Shown here one piece after another: positions 43,101 to 47,162 of a stretch of 64,000 nt of DNA (its first letter is position 1; each line of letters begins with the position of its first letter). The notes under the pieces were generated by a model that was given only the letters and a program-made list of their open reading frames with translations, ran no database searches and was not told where the DNA came from. The translations under genes were made by a program, and so were the position numbers. Source of the stretch: Lethocerus indicus (lineage: Eukaryota > Arthropoda > Insecta > Hemiptera > Belostomatidae); contig JACDQD010000006.1 of NCBI GenBank assembly GCA_019843655.1, positions 28,414,246-28,478,245 of the forward strand. The letters are read 5' to 3'.

Positions 43101-46067
43101 AATAGATGAGATGAGGCGTGACTTAGACAGTAAAGTTTTTCTTTTTTATCTTTTTTTTCCTTTTTTCCCTTCCCTTTGTATTCTCCATTCTGTTTTTTCT
43201 CTTTTTCCATTTTTCTTTCTTTTTTTTCTTTTATCTTTTTTCCCTTTTTCCCTTGTATTCTCCATTCAGTTTTTCTTTTTTCCATTTTTCTTTTTCTTTT
43301 TTTATCCCTTCCCATTGTATTCTCCATTCTGTTTTTCTCCTTTATCTTTTTATTTTTTTATCTCCTTTTCCTTTCTTTATCTCTTTACTTCTTTTTTCCT
43401 TTATTTTTCTCCTGCAGTCTTTTATCCCAAATTACCGCGCATATTAGATTGCACATAATTGTGGAACAATGAAGTTGTAAATGCAGACTAGTCATTCGTT
43501 TTATAATGACTCTGGGAATTGTGAACATTGCACTTCAGACAATAAGTACGCTCTTATGAATTAAGTTTAAAACATTAACTGAATTTCGCTGAACACTTTA
43601 CTGAAAGTAAATCCTCCAGATTTTTTCCTGGAATTTGAAACACAACCTCAGCGTCTATTTGGGAAACTGACAGAGAGGCGAACTGACCTTATCGTCTACT
43701 GGTAATGCGAGACAGAATATAATATTGATAATACATTTTAAAACATTAAATTCTACTCACGCTGTCCTTTGTGATGGCGGCGAAAGGTTTATTCAAATAC
43801 TCAAACATTTTTTCGCCCCACTCAGGTCTGAGATACGATATTAAGTTTTCTAATCGATCTCCCCATTTCCCATTACTAATTTTCTATTCTTCTAATTCCA
43901 TCTTGGACAAATATTGATTTTAGTCTCAATATTCGCAGGAAACAACGGCCCGGCTCCTCTTCATGGCTGTCAGATGGGTCAGATGTCTGGCTCCATTTCA
44001 GACTCTATCCAAAAGAGACCAAGTGAGTATATATTTTCTGTTGCGTGAAAATTGTTTTTTCCCATTTTCCCCAACGCCCCGGCACTGGGCAATTCCAGAA
44101 GACTGTGCGGTTTTAAGGCGCAGAAATGGGGTTTTTAGGTTGAAAAATGCGGTTTTTAGGCCCGATATTGCTGTTTTTGGACTCACAATTGGCCCGAAAA
44201 TTCTGTTTTTGGACGCAAAATTGGCCCAAAAATACGGTTTTTGGACGCAAAATTGGCCCAAAAATACGGTTTTTGGACGCAAAATTGGCCCAAAAATGCT
44301 GTTTTTGGACGCAAAATTGGCCCAAAAATACTGTTTTTGGACGCAAAATTGGCCCAAAAATACGGTTTTTGGACGCAAAATTGGCCCAAAAATGCTGTTT
44401 TTGGACGCAAAATTGGCCCAAAAATACTGTTTTTGACGTAAAATTGGCCCAAAATACGGTTTTGGACGCAAAATTGGCCCAAAATACTGTTTTGGACGCA
44501 AAATTGGCCCAAAAATACGGTTTTTGGTGGACGCAAAATTGGCCCAAAAATACGGTTTTTGGACGCAAAATTGGCCCAAAAATACGGTTTTTGGACGCAA
44601 AATTGGCCCAAAAATACTGTTTTTGGACGCAAAATTGGCCCAAAAATTCTGTTTTTGGACGCAAAATTGGCTCAAAAATTCTGTTTTTGGACGCATTCCG
44701 TTTGGGTCAGATGTCTGGCTCCCTTTCAAACTCTATCCAAAAGTGACCAAGTGAGTATATATTTTCTGATGCGTGAAACTTTCTTTTCCCATTTTCCCAA
44801 CGCCCCGGCACTGGGCAATTCCAGAAGACTAAGATTTCCCGAGCAAAGGGAAAAGACTCTACTGAGGATGGAGTATACAATGGCATTTTCGTGCCGAGTT
44901 TTTCTCGGTGATAAATGCTGTTTATCGAACTAGAATCAAAGTCTGTGCTTGTATTTAGAGTGCCGATAATATCGATTAAAAAATAGTCGGTATTCTAATT
45001 TTCCCCATCCCGTTTACAGTTGCTGCTCCTGCAGGAGTCGTGGAAGGAATTGTTCCTGCTCCACTTGGCCCAGTGGTCGATCCCGTGGGACCTGTCGACA
45101 GTGCTCGGAGGGCCCAAGGCGAGGGAGAGGCTGCCACAGGACGACCCGGTCGTACCCCTGGAGATCAACACTATACAGGAGATATTGGCCAGGTTCAGAC
45201 AGCTTTCGCCCGACGGCAGCGAGTGCGGCTGCATGAAAGCCGTCATACTCTTCACTCCGGGTAGATATCATTTTTTTTTTTTATCAATTTCTTCGTCGTC
45301 TCTCTGTCAGGTGTCGTCGTCACAATTAATACGGGCATTGAAAGCATCCATCGCCCATAAAACTAATGTAATGTTCGCGGTGACAAATCCTCGCGGCACA
45401 ATCGGTCCATTCAATATTTTCATCTAACCGAACAATTTCAAAGAATGCGACGTAATATCTATCGCTATCTCGGGCTTAAACAGACAATTTGGACTCTTAA
45501 AGGCCATTACTAAAACGGGCATCGGAATTGACCTCAAGACAATATACAAAGCGATATTTAAACCGTATAGAGCTTGTGGGGTTCCACCAGGAGACATCCA
45601 ACATCCAGATCGAAAGTCCTTCGAACCATCCTCAATGCTCCCCCTGGGTATGTTTCTAACCAGACCATGACCTCAACATACCCCGACAGTCGACCAAGTT
45701 CCCGAAGTTCCACTCCCGCCCTTCTCCTCATCCCAATCCACCCATTTCAGTGCCCGTTTCCTCTCTCGGACTTTACTTATAACTGTAAAGTTTGACGTTC
45801 AAAATCTTTCCAGAGACTCCAGGGCTGGTGGACGTCCAACCGGTTGAAATGCTCCAGGACCAGGCCCAGTGCATACTCGGCGACTACGTGAGGGGGAGAT
45901 ATCCGAGACAGCCGACGAGGTTCGGCCGCCTCCTGCTGATGCTGCCCAGTCTCAGGTCGGTCAGGCAGGCGACCGTCGAGAGGCTGTTCTTCAGGGAGAC
46001 GATCGGCGATATACCGATACAGCGCCTGCTCGGCGACATGTACTCCATGGAGAAGGCCTACAACTGA
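14603..46067 (+). CDS. dsf: Dissatisfaction-type nuclear receptor (NR2E4), complete 8-exon coding sequence
   Basis: Nuclear transcription factor of the tailless/TLX (NR2E) group; in Drosophila dsf acts in sex-specific nervous system development and behaviour, largely as a repressor (family knowledge). Coding parts: 14603-14612, 21640-21720, 21826-21987, 31860-32191, 35720-35812, 43939-44022, 45020-45260, 45814-46067, total 1257 nt, 418 aa plus TGA. DNA-binding domain residues 9-97, zinc ligands C12, C15, C29, C32, C48, C58, C68, C71; P-box CDGCSG, the NR2E form; nine residues between C48 and C58 as in dsf. Hinge about 98-183 with Gly and Pro runs. Ligand-binding domain about 184-418, with signature residues F246, L249, D253, Q254 and helix 10 [13 protein letters not shown] (370-382). 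The hinge is much shorter than in the fly protein of nearly 700 aa. The start MGTGDRLLD is like the fly N-terminus. tailless is the nearest alternative, but the D-box spacing and the ligand-binding-domain wording fit dsf better. Confidence 0.96.
14613..15957 (+). other. dsf intron 1, first part
   Basis: AT-rich, unique-looking. Contains (TTA)n at 14696-14713 and (AAC)n(GAC)n at 15391-15437. No exon seen. Confidence 0.6.
15391..15437. repeat. Compound (AAC)n(GAC)n microsatellite
   Basis: About eight AAC units turn into seven GAC units, a one-base change of unit within one run. Confidence 0.95.
15958..16135. mobile_element. Diverged Tc1/mariner-type MITE
   Basis: It has the family core (ACTTCAATTATTAATCTACT, TATATTCGCAGATATTAATT and GGCAAATTTTCGATT). 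The ends are degraded. Confidence 0.6.
16186..16560 (-). mobile_element. Internally deleted mellifera-type mariner
   Basis: The left end GGCAACTAAGCAATTGCGGA and right end CCGCAATTACTTAGTTGCC are the terminal inverted repeats of the Ammar1/mellifera mariner group. Inside, the minus strand retains part of the transposase N-terminus (IAEKLN-like, next to the GATTCGGATCG stretch). The catalytic part is absent. Confidence 0.75.
16561..18165 (+). repeat. About 8.5 tandem copies of a 185-bp unit
   Basis: GCTTAGTTTCTGCTTAGTTG recurs about every 185 bp (from about 16677 to 17954). Each unit also has CATCGGCCGAATGGTCAATT, TTATAGCTTTCCAACCCCTC and CATATAGCCTTATACAACTT. The array starts directly after the mariner end and finishes with TTGACGTTCGGATTTGT. 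One unamplified unit with the same two boundaries lies inverted at 32.8-33.2 kb. Open frames through the array are a by-product of the repeat. Confidence 0.92.
18166..18780. other. G/C-rich then AT-rich spacer in dsf intron 1
   Basis: GC-rich, with the palindromic stretches GGGGCCGTACGGCCC and GGGCCCGCC near 18315-18380, and (GA)n at 18463-18480. No exon. Confidence 0.6.
18781..19127 (-). repeat. Inverted diverged copy of the 185-bp unit plus mariner end
   Basis: TCAACTAAGCAGAAACTAAG and GCAATTGAAATTGAGCCGAA are the reverse complement of 16561-16740, followed by GCCAACTAAGCAATTGCGGA and a 115-bp miniature mariner (to 19127). It sits 0.6 kb after the array in opposite orientation. Confidence 0.75.
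19128..19814. other. Intron 1 spacer with a partial 185-bp-family copy
   Basis: Positions 19310-19440 resemble part of the unit (GTTATCGGAATCGCTTTGAC, then CATTTTTTTGAAAATCGGAG and TTACAACTTTCATATT) in + orientation. The remainder is C- and G-rich in places. No gene. Confidence 0.5.
19815..19940 (-). mobile_element. Foldback-family single arm, inverted
   Basis: TTTCGCCAGACCGGTTTCGG, CCGCTCGCCGTCTTCAGTAG, then a fused AGGAGACAGAAACACAG. It is in opposite orientation to the arms at 22605-22920 on the other side of exons 2-3. Confidence 0.75.
19941..20640. other. dsf intron 1 spacer, no features recognised
   Basis: AT-rich unique-looking DNA. Open frames here have no domain or coding signature. 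Confidence 0.5.
20641..21240. other. (AG)n microsatellite and GC-rich block
   Basis: (GA)n at 20726-20766, (AGG)n at 20793-20815, purine-rich to 20890, then 350 bp of complex GC-rich, CpG-containing DNA to 21240. The latter could be regulatory. No exon is proven. Confidence 0.5.
21241..21639. other. End of dsf intron 1
   Basis: Pyrimidine-rich near 21305-21340. A TATAAA occurs at 21290-21295, but no start-site evidence goes with it. Ends in the exon 2 acceptor tract. Confidence 0.5.
21640..21720 (+). CDS. dsf: dsf exon 2 (first zinc finger)
   Basis: The acceptor TTTTTTCAG ends at 21639 and the donor is GACG|GTAAGT. Encodes residues 4-31: [20 protein letters not shown], then GIYSCDG. It holds C12, C15, C29 and the start of the P-box. 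Entry and exit are phase 1. The end within the CDG-C codon joint is the intron position expected in this receptor group. Confidence 0.96.
21721..21825 (+). other. dsf intron 2 (105 bp)
   Basis: Short intron between the DNA-binding-domain exons, from GTAAGT to TGTCCGTCAG. It is the only small intron of the gene and has no recognisable repeat. The pair of exons behaves as one unit between two very large introns. Confidence 0.9.
21826..21987 (+). CDS. dsf: dsf exon 3 (P-box end, second zinc finger)
   Basis: The acceptor GTCAG ends at 21825 and the donor is GACG|GTAAGA. Encodes residues 31-84, from [18 protein letters not shown] through the second finger to FQSAMNKD. It contains C32, C48, C58, C68 and C71. 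The [11 protein letters not shown] stretch has the nine-residue D-box spacing of dsf. Confidence 0.96.
21988..22424 (+). other. Start of dsf intron 3
   Basis: C run at 22097-22110 and (GA)n at 22195-22227. Otherwise unique-looking. Confidence 0.6.
22425..22930 (+). mobile_element. Foldback element with two tandem right arms
   Basis: The left arm GCTCGCCATCTTCAGTAGCG (22470-22500) faces right arms starting at about 22605, 22737 and 22873. The latter form a 132-136 bp tandem with the private variant GGTCCGGCGAATAGGCC. Confidence 0.8.
23090..23293. repeat. Repeat R1, also at 32265-32456
   Basis: About 190 bp nearly identical at both places (CGTTCAAGGCGAAATTCTCA, ATACGGCAGATAGTCGAAGC, GACGGTAGCACTTTCGTTGT). 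In both, a mariner remnant follows directly, so the pair was copied together. Confidence 0.85.
23294..23605 (-). mobile_element. Internally deleted mellifera-type mariner
   Basis: Degraded left end GGTTGACGACCCGAGTAATC and right end GGCGAAATCCGCAATTATTT. Internal minus-strand transposase N-terminus fragments (ATCTTTTAATGAAAAAATTT). Its helix-turn-helix part is further deleted relative to 33222-33720. Confidence 0.7.
23606..24339. other. Intron 3 spacer with (TCC)n
   Basis: (TCC)n at 23866-23910. The remainder has no recognised element. Confidence 0.6.
24340..24850 (+). mobile_element. Foldback element plus (CACTGT)n stretch
   Basis: Left arm AGGTTCGTGGCGTTTCTGTC (24350) to GTCTTCAGTAG, and right arms at 24510 and 24657. 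A run of CACTGT repeats at 24797-24820 and a fused AGGAGAGGAGAAAAACACC follow. Confidence 0.7.
24851..25454. other. Intron 3 spacer, no gene recognised
   Basis: AT-rich, with G runs near 25310-25325. Nothing supportable. Confidence 0.5.
25455..25990 (+). repeat. Direct duplication, spacing about 343 bp
   Basis: Positions 25455-25640 and 25797-25985 share CGAAGAGTTCAATACGG, ACTTTATAAGTAGTAATAAT, AACTTCGCCAAAAT and TGACTTTATCAAAGCTT. The two copies are about 80% alike by eye. Origin unknown. Confidence 0.75.
25991..26534. other. Intron 3 spacer, no features recognised
   Basis: AT-rich unique-looking DNA. Confidence 0.5.
26535..26790 (+). mobile_element. Foldback element, GATC variant in both arms
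   Basis: Left arm CCGGTTGATCGGCCGCTCGC, right arm GCGAGCGGCCGATCAACCGG. Both carry TGATC where most copies have TTTC. The tail is GCGGACCTCAAAACAGTTAC. Confidence 0.85.
26791..27414. other. Intron 3 spacer with G/C runs and (TA)n
   Basis: G runs at 26906-26924, (TA)n at 26986-27001 and C-rich at 27092-27116 and 27226-27243. No exon. Confidence 0.6.
27415..27859. mobile_element. Tc1/mariner-type MITE split by a foldback element
   Basis: Left half 27415-27478 (AATCAACATTTTGACTCTGG) and right half 27759-27859 (GGGCAAATTTTCGATTCC to TGGGTACACCTAATA). The insert between is the foldback copy 27479-27748. The MITE is therefore the older of the two. Confidence 0.8.
27479..27748 (+). mobile_element. 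Foldback element nested in a MITE, 10-bp flanking repeat
   Basis: Flanked by AAACTTCAAT (27469-27478) and AAACTTTAAT (27749-27758). The arms share the TGATC variant (CCGGTTGATCGGCC / GGCCGATCAACCGG). It starts TGCTGTAGTTTCGTGATG and ends AAAAGGTATATT. Confidence 0.88.
28003..28174. mobile_element. Tc1/mariner-type MITE with (TA)n expansion
   Basis: Left end CCCAGAAGTAATCAACATTT, right end CATTACTTTTGGGCTACACC. Inside, the usual ACTATATATTCGC has grown to a (TA)n of about 24 units (28080-28127). Confidence 0.75.
28175..29167. other. Intron 3 spacer, no gene recognised
   Basis: C runs at 28649-28670 and G runs at 28955-28975 and 28993-29002. Otherwise unique-looking. Confidence 0.5.
29168..29450 (+). 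mobile_element. Mariner 5' end remnant (second mariner type)
   Basis: It opens with GAGGTCCGTTCAAAAAGTAT, typical of a mariner terminal repeat. GTCAACGTTCGGTTGATCTT matches the minus strand of 30600-30660. The transposase is not readable. Confidence 0.65.
29451..30301. other. Intron 3 spacer with G/C runs
   Basis: G/C-rich simple runs between 29830 and 30090. No coding exon seen. Confidence 0.5.
30302..30710 (-). pseudogene. Mariner transposase N-terminus remnant
   Basis: The minus-strand frame contains [20 protein letters not shown], then [13 protein letters not shown], the first helix-turn-helix of a Tc1/mariner transposase. The sequence after it does not continue the family, and the DDD catalytic core is absent. 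Upstream it shares VNVRLIF(L/S)KP-coding DNA with 29168-29450. Confidence 0.75.
30711..31859. other. End of dsf intron 3, no features recognised
   Basis: AT-rich. Ends in the exon 4 acceptor. Confidence 0.5.
31860..32191 (+). CDS. dsf: dsf exon 4 (C-terminal extension, hinge, start of ligand-binding domain)
   Basis: The acceptor GTCCACAG ends at 31859 and the donor is TGTCAG|GTAACC. Encodes residues 85-195: [13 protein letters not shown] (T/A-box), nine Gly (101-109), a Gly-rich linker, runs of Pro with short Gln and His stretches, then [12 protein letters not shown], where the ligand-binding domain begins. Codons are strongly GC3-rich compared with the AT-rich flanks. The Gly/Pro runs are simple codon repeats and may vary in length between individuals. 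Confidence 0.95.
32192..32264 (+). other. Start of dsf intron 4
   Basis: Donor region after GTAACC. Short spacer before repeat R1. Confidence 0.6.
32265..32456. repeat. Repeat R1, second copy
   Basis: Matches 23090-23293 almost base for base and leads into the mariner remnant at 32457. Confidence 0.85.
32457..32800 (-). mobile_element. Internally deleted mellifera-type mariner
   Basis: The left end GGTTGGCAACTAAGTAATTG is close to a textbook mellifera-group terminal repeat. The minus strand keeps the transposase N-terminal helix-turn-helix region (frame broken). Right end GTCGGTGAAATCC. Confidence 0.8.
32801..33221 (-). repeat. Single, unamplified copy of the 185-bp unit between two mariners
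   Basis: The reverse complement reads GCTTAGTTTCTGCTCAGTTG, ATCGGCCGAATGGTCAATTC, TTTCCAACCCCTCATGTACC and GAATATCGAGGAATTCTC, then ACTTAGTTGTCCGATATTTG. These are the same modules and both boundaries of the 16561-18165 array, but only one unit. It also has an 85-bp segment (CTTATCGTTCTATACCTG) that the array lacks. Confidence 0.85.
33222..33720 (+). mobile_element. Internally deleted mellifera-type mariner, best-preserved N-terminus
   Basis: Left end GGTTTGGCAACTAAGTAATT and right end AATCCGCAATTGCTTAATTG. Across frames the + strand reads [33 protein letters not shown], then [20 protein letters not shown]. This is the N-terminal part of a mellifera-group transposase. Frameshifts, and no catalytic domain. 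Confidence 0.8.
33880..34176 (-). pseudogene. Jockey-like LINE fragment (reverse transcriptase C-terminus)
   Basis: The minus strand reads [20 protein letters not shown], then [18 protein letters not shown], typical of the region after the reverse transcriptase fingers/palm in Jockey-clade LINEs. Truncated at both ends. Confidence 0.75.
34177..34439. other. Intron 4 spacer
   Basis: No feature recognised. Confidence 0.5.
34440..34625 (+). pseudogene. Jockey-like LINE fragment
   Basis: Shares TTAAGTCCATTACTAAAAAG, CATCGGAATTGACCTTAAG, CCCTGGGTATGTTTCTAACC and GACCTCAACATACCCCGACA with 45470-45715. Same element part, + strand. Confidence 0.7.
34626..35454. repeat. G/C-rich simple-sequence region
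   Basis: Runs of C and G (34798-34812, 34871-34883, 35009-35030, 35262-35288), purine-rich 34965-35060 and pyrimidine-rich 35125-35228. Open frames are low-complexity. Confidence 0.65.
35455..35620 (+). mobile_element. Mellifera-type mariner fragment
   Basis: KFRSG, then DFSLKD and VDDDRI in the + strand, followed by GGACATTGCAGAGAAGC as in 33222-33720. It lies 100 bp before dsf exon 5. No terminal repeats remain. Confidence 0.7.
35720..35812 (+). CDS. dsf: dsf exon 5 (ligand-binding domain)
   Basis: The acceptor TTCCCTCAG ends at 35719 and the donor is TTACAG|GTAAGT. Exactly 31 codons, phase 0 at both ends, residues 196-226 from [11 protein letters not shown] to LSPTWEVLQ. It continues MSAEKCQ of exon 4 and runs into ETTARLLF of exon 6, as in other dsf proteins. 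Confidence 0.93.
35813..36201 (+). other. Start of dsf intron 5
   Basis: Unique-looking. About 60 bp near 36145-36200 (GGGCCGAATTTCTATTTTAA) recur at 40379-40440. Confidence 0.5.
36202..36539 (+). mobile_element. Foldback element with 10-bp flanking repeat and TGTC variant arms
   Basis: Flanked by GAAATTGCTT (36192-36201) and GAAATTGGTT (36540-36549). Left arm ACCGGTCTGTCGGCCGCTCT, right arm AGAGCGGCCGACAGACCGGT: both share TGTC and the extra TC/GA. It ends GCAAAACAGATATAT. Confidence 0.88.
36540..36984. other. Intron 5 spacer
   Basis: G run at 36633-36645. No feature recognised. Confidence 0.5.
36985..37585 (-). mobile_element. Foldback element with tandem right arms
   Basis: Inverted tail ACCTGTTTTGTGGTCTGCCG and left arm to 37115. 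Right arms at 37230, 37372 and 37502 form a 130-142 bp tandem with the private GTACTGGGGGATGCCCGAAA. Confidence 0.8.
37664..37958 (+). mobile_element. Foldback element with perfect 12-bp flanking repeat
   Basis: TATAATAAATTC at 37652-37663 and again at 37959-37970. Arms share the TGTC variant (CCGGTTTGTCGGCC / GGCCGACAAACCGG). It begins TGTAGGCTCTGTAAGG and ends AACAGGTATATCGAAT. Confidence 0.9.
37971..38479. other. Intron 5 spacer
   Basis: No gene or repeat recognised. An arm-like GAAACCGGTC occurs alone near 38208. Confidence 0.5.
38500..38789 (-). mobile_element. Foldback element with 20-bp imperfect flanking repeat
   Basis: Flanked by 38480-38499 and 38790-38809, consensus ACAATAATATAYASTTTAAT with two differences. 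The tail lies on the left (ATACCTGTTTTGTGGCCCTG) and the hairpin ends CATCACGAACCTAT on the right, so the element is inserted in reverse. The arms are otherwise standard. Confidence 0.88.
38815..39150 (-). mobile_element. Foldback-family tandem of inverted arms, period about 132 bp
   Basis: CGCCGTCTTCAGTAGCGGTG and CGCCATCTTCAGTAGCGGTG are followed by CAGTCGGTTTCGATAAAAC in both units. A third partial arm starts near 39028. Confidence 0.75.
39303..39530. mobile_element. Foldback element, one arm truncated, 10-bp flanking repeat
   Basis: AAAATGTTAT at 39293-39302 and 39531-39540. The left side starts inside the arm at TTAGTAGCGCTGTG. The right arm is complete with the TGTC-type variant GCGGCCGACAAACCGG and ends CATCACGAACCTACAGTA. 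Confidence 0.85.
39541..40074. other. Intron 5 spacer
   Basis: No feature recognised. Confidence 0.5.
40075..40345. mobile_element. Foldback element, hairpin form
   Basis: Left arm GAATACCGTAGATTTCGCGG to CGCCATCTTCAGTAGC, right arm GGCGCTACTGAAGACGGCGA to GGTCCGGCGAAAGGCC. C run in the loop. The tail is lost. Confidence 0.75.
40346..41489. other. Intron 5 spacer
   Basis: Includes a short piece shared with 36145-36200 and a mellifera-mariner end fragment near 41006 (GTCGGCAACTAAATGATTGC). No exon. Confidence 0.5.
41490..42055 (-). pseudogene. Two tandem Jockey-like LINE fragments
   Basis: 41490-41760 and 41830-42055 both resemble 33880-34200 (GTGATTTTTCGGTATTTTTG, GAGGTCATTACCGGGCAGCA, TTTAGATCTGTCCTTTTCAG). 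Heavily diverged, no open frame. Confidence 0.65.
42056..42559. other. Intron 5 spacer with (GAC)n
   Basis: (GAC)n at 42163-42180, G/C runs, and GTACCGTAGCGGTAC-type palindromes at 42328-42352. No gene. Confidence 0.6.
42560..42895 (+). mobile_element. Foldback element, hairpin form (rightmost copy)
   Basis: Left arm GTTAGGTTCGTGATGTTTCC to AGTAGCGCTGTG, right arm CACCGCTACTGAAG to ACACACGAAATCTACGGTAT, tail CGCAGACCAAAAAACAGGTA. Both arms have the extra TC/GA (GCTCTCGCC / GGCGAGAGC). No member of the family lies beyond this point. Confidence 0.85.
42896..43938 (+). other. End of dsf intron 5, with T-rich tract
   Basis: Pyrimidine-rich 43133-43415 with imperfect 75-bp repeats (GTATTCTCCATTC three times). 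Open frames there are T/C-biased artefacts. Ends in the exon 6 acceptor. Confidence 0.6.
43939..44022 (+). CDS. dsf: dsf exon 6 (helix 3 / signature region of the ligand-binding domain)
   Basis: The acceptor ATTCGCAG ends at 43938 and the donor is GACCAA|GTGAGT. Encodes 28 residues (227-254): [20 protein letters not shown] then QTLSKRDQ, phase 0 at both ends. Its last 47 nt plus 82 nt of the following intron are duplicated at 44704-44830 beyond a minisatellite, including a second copy of the 5' splice site. The second copy lacks an acceptor and the first 37 nt of the exon, so this copy is taken as the working one. Confidence 0.94.
43976..44104 (+). repeat. Flank duplication D1, copy A (exon 6 end plus intron start)
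   Basis: GGGTCAGATGTCTGGCTCC to AATTCCAGAAGACT. Repeated at 44704-44830 after the minisatellite. Contains the functional 5' splice site at 44023. Confidence 0.92.
44105..44703. repeat. Minisatellite 1, about 32-bp unit, in dsf intron 6
   Basis: Opens with a header (GTGCGGTTTTAAGGCGCAGA) and then about 15 units of GGTTTTTGGACGCAAAATTG plus GCCCAAAAATAC. Four units at 44435-44512 have A4/T4 in place of A5/T5. It lies between D1 copies A and B. Related in motif to the satellite domain at 48.8-61.1 kb. Confidence 0.93.
44704..44830 (+). repeat. Flank duplication D1, copy B with decoy 5' splice site
   Basis: About 94% like copy A. In the exon part, two changes are silent and one changes Arg252 to Ser. 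CCAA|GTGAGT at 44750/44751 is a second intact donor. Use of it would keep the minisatellite in the mRNA and shift the frame (812 nt, stop within the array at 44434-44436). Confidence 0.92.
44831..45019 (+). other. End of dsf intron 6
   Basis: Unique DNA from ACTAAGATTTCCCGAGC to the exon 7 acceptor. Confidence 0.7.
45020..45260 (+). CDS. dsf: dsf exon 7 (ligand-binding domain)
   Basis: The acceptor CGTTTACAG ends at 45019 and the donor is CCGG|GTAGAT (phase 1). Encodes residues 255-334 and the first base of E335: [19 protein letters not shown], a variable loop, then [20 protein letters not shown] and [12 protein letters not shown]. The wording is very close to fly dsf. Confidence 0.95.
45470..45715 (+). 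pseudogene. Jockey-like LINE fragment in dsf intron 7
   Basis: Reads [18 protein letters not shown] in one frame, then [20 protein letters not shown] in another, the Jockey-clade region downstream of the reverse transcriptase. Frameshifted, + strand. It fills about half of the 553-bp intron. Confidence 0.75.
45814..46067 (+). CDS. dsf: dsf exon 8 (end of ligand-binding domain, stop)
   Basis: The acceptor ATCTTTCCAG ends at 45813 and the stop TGA is at 46065-46067. Encodes residues 335-418 from [20 protein letters not shown] through [12 protein letters not shown] to [18 protein letters not shown]. The C-terminal helix matches NR2E receptors. The intron before it holds a Jockey-like LINE fragment. 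Confidence 0.96.
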
Positions 46068-46141
46068 GCCGAAAGCCCCCGTATTCTCCACGGGGCCGAT
46101 TGCCGACCGTCCCCCTGGAAGATCGCTGGAAAACGGAACTA

Positions 46142-46240
46142 TTTCCAGGACTCTGCGCCTCCAGTTTGAGGCAACACCGATCGATGCCGATGTGAGCCCA
46201 CTTTTCAACTGCACCCGTACGCACAGCCTGGACTATTAAA
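46142..46240 (+). repeat. Flank duplication D2, copy A
   Basis: GACTCTGCGCCTCCAGTTTG, AACTGCACCCG and GGACTATTAAA. Paired with 47054-47162 on the other side of minisatellite 2. Confidence 0.85.
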
Positions 46241-47053
46241 GGCGGTTTTCAGACGCAGAATTGACACGAAAATGCGATTTTCAGGCCCGAAAAAAATGGG
46301 GTTTTCAGGCGCAAAATCGGCCCAAAAGTGCTGTTTGTGGACGCAAAATTGGCCCGAAATGCTGTTTTTGGACGCAAAATTGGCCCAAAAACAGGGTTTC
46401 CAGGCGCAAAATCGGCCCAAAAGTGCGGTTTTAAGCCACAGAAATGGAGTTTTTAGGTTTAAAAATGCGGTTTTAGGCCCGAAAATACTGTTTTAGGACG
46501 CAAAATGGGCCCAATAATTCTGTTTTTGGACGCAAAATTGGCCCAAAAATTCTGTTTTTGGACGCAAAATTGGCCCAAGAATGCTGTTTTAGGACGCAAA
46601 ATTGGCCCAAAAATGCTGTTTTTGGAAGCAAAATTGGCCCAAAAATAGGGTTTTCGGCAAAAACGGCCCCAAAAGTGCGGTTTAAGGCACAGAAATGCGG
46701 TTTTAGTTCGAAAATGCGGTTTTAGGCCCGAAAATACTGTTTTAGGACGCAAAACGGGCCCAAGAAATGTTGTTTTTAGGACGCAAAATTGGCCCAAAAT
46801 TCTGTTTTGGACGCAAAATTGGCCCAAAAATTTTCGGGCGCAAAATTAGACAAAAGTGCGGTTTAAGGCACAGAAATGTTTTTGAAAATGAGGCGCAAAA
46901 TTGCCCAAAAATTCTGTTTTTGGACGCAAAATTGCCCCAAAAATTCTGTTTTTGGACGCAAAATTGCCCCAAAAATTCTGTTTTTGGACGCAAAATTGGT
47001 TTTCGGGCGTAAAATTAGGCAAAATGTCTACACATCGATCTGAAATAATACAA
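46241..47053. repeat. Minisatellite 2 in the dsf 3' region
   Basis: Same units as minisatellite 1 (GACGCAAAATTGGCCCAAAA). The header module recurs at about 46423 (GTGCGGTTTTAAGCCACAGA), 46674 and 46857. Units are more degenerate, with many A4/T4 runs. Confidence 0.92.
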
Positions 47054-47162
47054 CTTTCTGGACTCTGCCTCCAGTTTGAGGCAGCCGCGAGGCAACCGAC
47101 CTGTCGATGAGCCTTATTACCTTTTATAACTGCACCCCCAACAACAGCCCGGACTATTTAAA
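47054..47162 (+). repeat. Flank duplication D2, copy B
   Basis: GACTCTGCCTCCAGTTTGAG, AACTGCACCCCCAACAACAG and GGACTATTTAAA. Runs on into unique AT-rich DNA. Confidence 0.85.

Noticed and set aside
43111..43472. Phe/Ser/Pro-rich open frames
   Set aside because: They lie on a T/C-rich tract with imperfect repeats. No splice sites or homology.
43998..44746. Long frames on both strands through minisatellite 1 ([16 protein letters not shown] type)
   Set aside because: They are products of a 32-bp unit without stops. The + frame only extends exon 6 past its donor and ends at 44436.
44704..44830. Satellite unit (GTGTCCCAAAGTGAGTTAC) as a derivative of the dsf exon 6 donor region (AAGTGACCAAGTGAGTATA)
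   Set aside because: The resemblance is limited to about 15 bp around a donor-like motif and could be chance.
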